From Caryophanales bacterium UBA4100 (GTDB lineage Bacteria; Bacillota; Bacilli; Paenibacillales; UBA4045): 8,266 nt of DNA. How positions within the stretch are numbered: position 1 is the first letter of the stretch; each line of letters begins with the position of its first letter. The position numbers and the translations under genes were made by a program. The notes under the pieces were generated by a model that was not told the origin of the DNA, ran no database searches, and worked only from the letters and a program-made list of their open reading frames with translations. Shown here piece by piece: positions 4,959 to 8,266 of the stretch. The stretch is taken from the NCBI GenBank assembly GCA_002383285.1, contig DFXU01000022.1, positions 1-8,266 on the forward strand. The letters are read 5' to 3'.

Positions 4959-6680
4959 CTACTCGTGGAAATTCATGCCGTCTGTTGTTGCTTTAACGAT
5001 ACCAGCACGGATGACAAAATCACCAAAGTGCTCGCCTGTATCTCGTTCCTGCGCAAATCGAGTGAAGATGGGTGTCAGAGCTTCTAAGATCTCTTGCTCA
5101 CCAATGTTCTCACGGTAAAGCTTATTCAGTCTCTCACCAGCAAAGCCGGCTCCGAGATACAAATTATATTTACCCACAGCCTTACCAATGAATGAGATTT
5201 CACCCAATCCCGGTCGAGCGCACCCGTTCGGACAACCCGTCATCCGGATGATGATCTCTTCATCACGAAGACCAAGCTCATCTAAGATCGGTTCTATCTT
5301 GGTAAGAAGAGTTGGAAAGTACCGTTCTGATTCAGCCATAGCCATACCACAGGTCGGCAAAGCTACACAAGACATTGAGTTCCTGCGTAACGCAGAATCC
5401 CTTAATCCATCGCTCAGCTCATATTTCTTGACTAATTCCTCAATCTTACGTTTCTTCTGACTCGTCACATTGCTGATGATGATGTTCTGATTCGGAGTAA
5501 GCCGGAAATCTCCAGTATGAATCTTCGCAATTTCGCGTAACCCTGTCATTAGTAAATATCCATTCTCATCTAGTACCCGACCATTCTCGACGAAGAGAGT
5601 CAGATGCCACTTGCCATCTGTTCCTTTCACCCAGCCATAACGATCACCATTAAGGTCGAATTTATAAGAACGTGCAGCTTCAAGCTGCCATCCAAGTCTA
5701 TTGCTCAGTTCGTCAATGAACCACTCTATACCACGATCATCAATCGTGTACTTGAACCGTGCATGCTTACGCACGGATCGATCACCATAATCACGTTGTA
5801 TCGTTATTGTCTTCTCTGCCAATTCGACGATCTTGTCCGGTGTACAGAAGCCAATTACTTTACCAAGCTGTGGGTAGGTTGCAGCATCACCATGAGTCAT
5901 CCCCATACCACCGCCTACAGTAACATTGAAGCCCTCTAGCTGGCCATTCTCATAGACAGCAATAAACCCCAAGTCTTGGGAGTAAACGTCTACGTCATTC
6001 GTAGGGGGCACAGCAATACCGATCTTGAACTTACGTGGCAAATATACAGGTCCGTACATTGGCTCCGTACGGTCATAATCCTCCTGAGTGTCCACTACCT
6101 TCTCACCATCGAGCCAAATCTCATGATAGGCTCGAGTGCGAGGAGCAAGATAATCGCTGAGCTTTGTAGCCCACTCAAAAACCTCAGAATGCGCCTCTGA
6201 TTGAAATGGGTTCGGATTACACATCACATTACGGTTCACATCACCACAAGCTCCTAATGTGGTAAGTAATGTATCATTAATCTTACGAATCGTTTCCTTC
6301 ATGTTCCACTTTAGGATTCCGTGATATTGGAACGATTGTCTAGTCGTTAGTTTAATTGTACCTCGTGTATATTGGGTAGCAATATCGTCCAATTCCAACC
6401 ACTGCTGCGCTGTAACCACACCACCTGGTGCTCGAACTCGCACCATGAACTGATAAGCTGGCTCCAGCTTCTGTCGATGGCGTTCGTTACGCAGATCCCT
6501 GTCATCCTGCATGTAGCTTCCATGATGCTTCATCAAGCGATTGTCGTCCTCTGGAATGGAACCAGTGATTACATCCTCAAGCGTCTCAACGAGATTACCT
6601 CGCAAATATCGGCTCGAACTCTTAATATGCTCAACCTCGCTGTGCGGGGCATTCGACGGGGCAAATCGATCTTGAGTCAT
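4959..6680 (-). CDS. cysI: Assimilatory sulfite reductase (NADPH), hemoprotein beta subunit
   Basis: Catalytic subunit that reduces sulfite to sulfide with six electrons supplied by CysJ; the sulfide feeds cysteine synthesis in the cytoplasm. The 573 residues match E. coli CysI (570). Two ferredoxin-like sulfite/nitrite reductase repeats are recognisable. The siroheme/4Fe-4S ligands are Cys438 and Cys444 (SCVALPTCGMA, C-x5-C) and Cys483 and Cys487 (TGCPNGCARPG, C-x3-C), with Cys487 the expected bridge to siroheme. Substrate and siroheme-binding basic residues are present in RVRAPGG (81-87), LTTRQSFQYHG (111-121), NRNVMCNP (149-156) and LPRKFKIGI (214-222). The ATG has AGGAG at 8 nt. The start is 42 bp after the cysJ stop, and a strong terminator follows, so cysJ-cysI is an operon whose promoter lies beyond the right edge. 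Nothing is missing or broken. Confidence 0.97.
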   Translation of the reverse strand: MTQDRFAPSNAPHSEVEHIKSSSRYLRGNLVETLEDVITGSIPEDDNRLMKHHGSYMQDDRDLRNERHRQKLEPAYQFMVRVRAPGGVVTAQQWLELDDIATQYTRGTIKLTTRQSFQYHGILKWNMKETIRKINDTLLTTLGACGDVNRNVMCNPNPFQSEAHSEVFEWATKLSDYLAPRTRAYHEIWLDGEKVVDTQEDYDRTEPMYGPVYLPRKFKIGIAVPPTNDVDVYSQDLGFIAVYENGQLEGFNVTVGGGMGMTHGDAATYPQLGKVIGFCTPDKIVELAEKTITIQRDYGDRSVRKHARFKYTIDDRGIEWFIDELSNRLGWQLEAARSYKFDLNGDRYGWVKGTDGKWHLTLFVENGRVLDENGYLLMTGLREIAKIHTGDFRLTPNQNIIISNVTSQKKRKIEELVKKYELSDGLRDSALRRNSMSCVALPTCGMAMAESERYFPTLLTKIEPILDELGLRDEEIIIRMTGCPNGCARPGLGEISFIGKAVGKYNLYLGAGFAGERLNKLYRENIGEQEILEALTPIFTRFAQERDTGEHFGDFVIRAGIVKATTDGMNFHE

Positions 6681-6722
6681 TGTGCTATCTCCTCGCTTTC
6701 GTTCATAAGTCTAAGTTGCTCC

Positions 6723-8266
6723 CTAGTAAACATCACGCTGATATCGCTTCTGTTGCTGCAAGTCGGCAAGATAGGCTGCTGCCTCATTCGAGCTCATACC
6801 GCCCTCTCGTTCAAGAATCGTTACCAGAGCCGCATGGACATCGTGTGCCATATGCTTCTCATCACCGCATACATACACATTCGCGCCTTCCATTATCCAC
6901 TGGAACAATTCCTTGCTCTTCTCTAGCATGCGATGCTGAACATATACCTTCTGAGCGGTATCACGAGAGAAAGCAACATCCAATCGTGTTAAGACACCGT
7001 CTGCAAGCCAGCGTTGCCATTCAATCTGGTATAAGAAGTCCGTAACAAAGTGCTGATCGCCATAGAACAACCAGGACTTCCCTTCAGCACCACTCTCTTC
7101 CCGTTCCTGTATAAACGCACGGAAAGGAGCAACTCCCGTACCGGGACCTATCATAATAATCGGTGTATCCGGGCTAGCAGGCAGCTTGAAATTCGGATTC
7201 TGATGGATGTAAACCGGCAATTTATCACCAGCCTGTAATCGTTCTGCGCATTGTACGGACGCTACACCATAACGGTTACGTCCATTAGCCTCATAACGAA
7301 CCGTTCTAATTGTAAGGTGTACCTCATCTGGATTCGCCTTCGAGCTGCTTGCAATTGAATAAAGTCGAGCAGGTATCTTCCGAAGAATGGATACGAATTC
7401 TGCAGCAGCCACTCCTTGGAAGGAGAAGTCCTGTACCAAATCCAATAAATCCCTTTCCTTCATATATGCTCTTAGATCTTGCTCACGTCCTGAGACCAGC
7501 AGCTCTCCCAAGCTACTAGAGGAGGATAGCCTTGCTGCTTGCTCCATCAACGGCTTGGTTAATACAGTAATTTCGTAAGTAGAGAGCAGTGCTTCGCGCA
7601 ACGAGCGCACATCACCTTGCTTATTTATTTGAACTGGCTCATCTGCTTGCCAGCCCATAAATTCAATGATTGTTTCAACTAAAACTGGATCGTTCTCTGG
7701 ATATACACCCAAGCTATCACCCGGCTCGTATTGAAGATTAGAGCCCTCAAGAGATAACTCTAGATGCCTTGTTTCCCTGCTTGAACCACGACCGTTTAGA
7801 TTCAAATTCTCAAGTACCTCGGCTTCAAAAGGACTTGTGCGTGAATATGTCAGTTGACCAGCCGATTGTCCATTCTCAACCGCCATATTGACTGAGGTTG
7901 CTTGGGTCGGAGCAGCTTGAGCTCCAGTCAGAGCGCTTAATACATTCTCCATCCACTCTCCAGCAGGCTCGTCATAATCCAAGTCACAATCGGTTCGTGG
8001 TGAAAGTCTTGTACCCCCTAACTCAACTAAACGTTGATCAAAATCTTTACCAGTTTTGCAGAAAAACTCATAGGAGCTATCTCCCAATGAGAGTACAGAA
8101 AACCGCATATCTTCTAACTGCGGTGCTCGTTTACTATAGAGAAACTCGTAAAAGGGAAGTGCATTATCCGGTGGATCCCCTTCTCCATGAGTGCTTACCA
8201 CAATCAGCATATTCCGAACCTTCTTGATCGTATTAGGCTTGAAGTTACTCATAGAAGATAGTGTAA
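6723..8266 (-). CDS. cysJ: Sulfite reductase (NADPH), flavoprotein alpha subunit, 5' end outside window
   Basis: Diflavin reductase passing electrons from NADPH through FAD and FMN to the CysI hemoprotein. The frame is open through the right edge (four more codons precede the Met at 8250-8252), and the first FMN-phosphate loop of the flavodoxin domain is not seen, so that Met is internal and about 90 N-terminal residues lie outside. Counting from it: flavodoxin part with STHGEGDPP (20-28) and LGDSSYEFFCKTGKDFD (56-72); an Ala/Thr/Gln-rich linker (about 108-132); FAD domain with RLYSIASS (296-303) and YGVAS (328-332); NADPH domain with GPGTGVAPFRAF (369-380), FSRD (428-431) and YVCGDEKHMAHDVH (460-473); and the family C-terminus KRYQRDVY. 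It precedes cysI by 42 bp. Order and spacing are typical of Bacilli cysJI. Confidence 0.96.
   Translation of the reverse strand, partial: TLSSMSNFKPNTIKKVRNMLIVVSTHGEGDPPDNALPFYEFLYSKRAPQLEDMRFSVLSLGDSSYEFFCKTGKDFDQRLVELGGTRLSPRTDCDLDYDEPAGEWMENVLSALTGAQAAPTQATSVNMAVENGQSAGQLTYSRTSPFEAEVLENLNLNGRGSSRETRHLELSLEGSNLQYEPGDSLGVYPENDPVLVETIIEFMGWQADEPVQINKQGDVRSLREALLSTYEITVLTKPLMEQAARLSSSSSLGELLVSGREQDLRAYMKERDLLDLVQDFSFQGVAAAEFVSILRKIPARLYSIASSSKANPDEVHLTIRTVRYEANGRNRYGVASVQCAERLQAGDKLPVYIHQNPNFKLPASPDTPIIMIGPGTGVAPFRAFIQEREESGAEGKSWLFYGDQHFVTDFLYQIEWQRWLADGVLTRLDVAFSRDTAQKVYVQHRMLEKSKELFQWIMEGANVYVCGDEKHMAHDVHAALVTILEREGGMSSNEAAAYLADLQQQKRYQRDVY

Noticed and set aside
6372..7045. Plus-strand open frames of 184 and 121 codons opposite cysI and cysJ.
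   Set aside because: They lie antisense to strongly conserved coding sequence, have no ribosome sites and carry low-complexity shadow-type translations.
8250..8252. Reading cysJ as a shortened gene starting at this ATG.
   Set aside because: The frame stays open to the window edge and the protein at this point aligns inside the flavodoxin domain, so this is an internal Met and the gene continues outside the window.

Overview
The window looks like chromosome of a moderate-GC, spore-former-type Firmicute, most likely Paenibacillus or a close relative. This is inferred from the family resemblance of the proteins (Bacillus-like TrxA, HtpG, CysJ and CysI, and an IDEAL-like small protein), strong AGGAG-type ribosome binding sites, GTG starts, a textbook sigma-A promoter and a CIRCE operator. 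No mobile element, CRISPR array, tRNA or rRNA was recognised.

Layout: the only plus-strand gene is the 3' end of an MMPL/RND-type membrane transporter (1-701), cut by the left edge. Everything else is on the minus strand and is described here in the order of transcription, from the right edge leftwards. cysJ (5' end cut by the right edge) and cysI form a sulfite reductase operon ending in a strong terminator (4914-4944). A 507-base non-coding stretch follows, with repeats and a CIRCE element, leading into htpG (Hsp90) and its terminator (2576-2613). Next is an AT-rich orphan gene of about 102 codons with its own terminator (2117-2143). Last is a cluster of an Rrf2-type regulator, a 122-aa IDEAL-like protein and trxA, ending in a terminator at 793-839 that separates it from the convergent transporter.

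Function: CysJ (NADPH-FAD-FMN flavoprotein) and CysI (siroheme/4Fe-4S hemoprotein) together reduce sulfite to sulfide for cysteine synthesis. Thioredoxin is the usual reductant for the upstream PAPS/APS reductase step and for protein disulfides, and the Rrf2 regulator carries a cysteine cluster, so the window has a loose sulfur/redox theme. That link is inference from proximity: cysJI and the rrf2-trxA cluster are separate transcription units with htpG and the orphan gene between them.

Most of the window is ordinary core genome. The points most worth checking are a near-perfect CIRCE site in front of htpG (in B. subtilis htpG is outside the HrcA regulon), the repeat-rich region between htpG and cysI, the regulatory architecture of the rrf2 promoter, the tight coupling of the IDEAL-like gene to trxA, and the AT-rich orphan gene. 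No clear previously undescribed multi-gene system was found.
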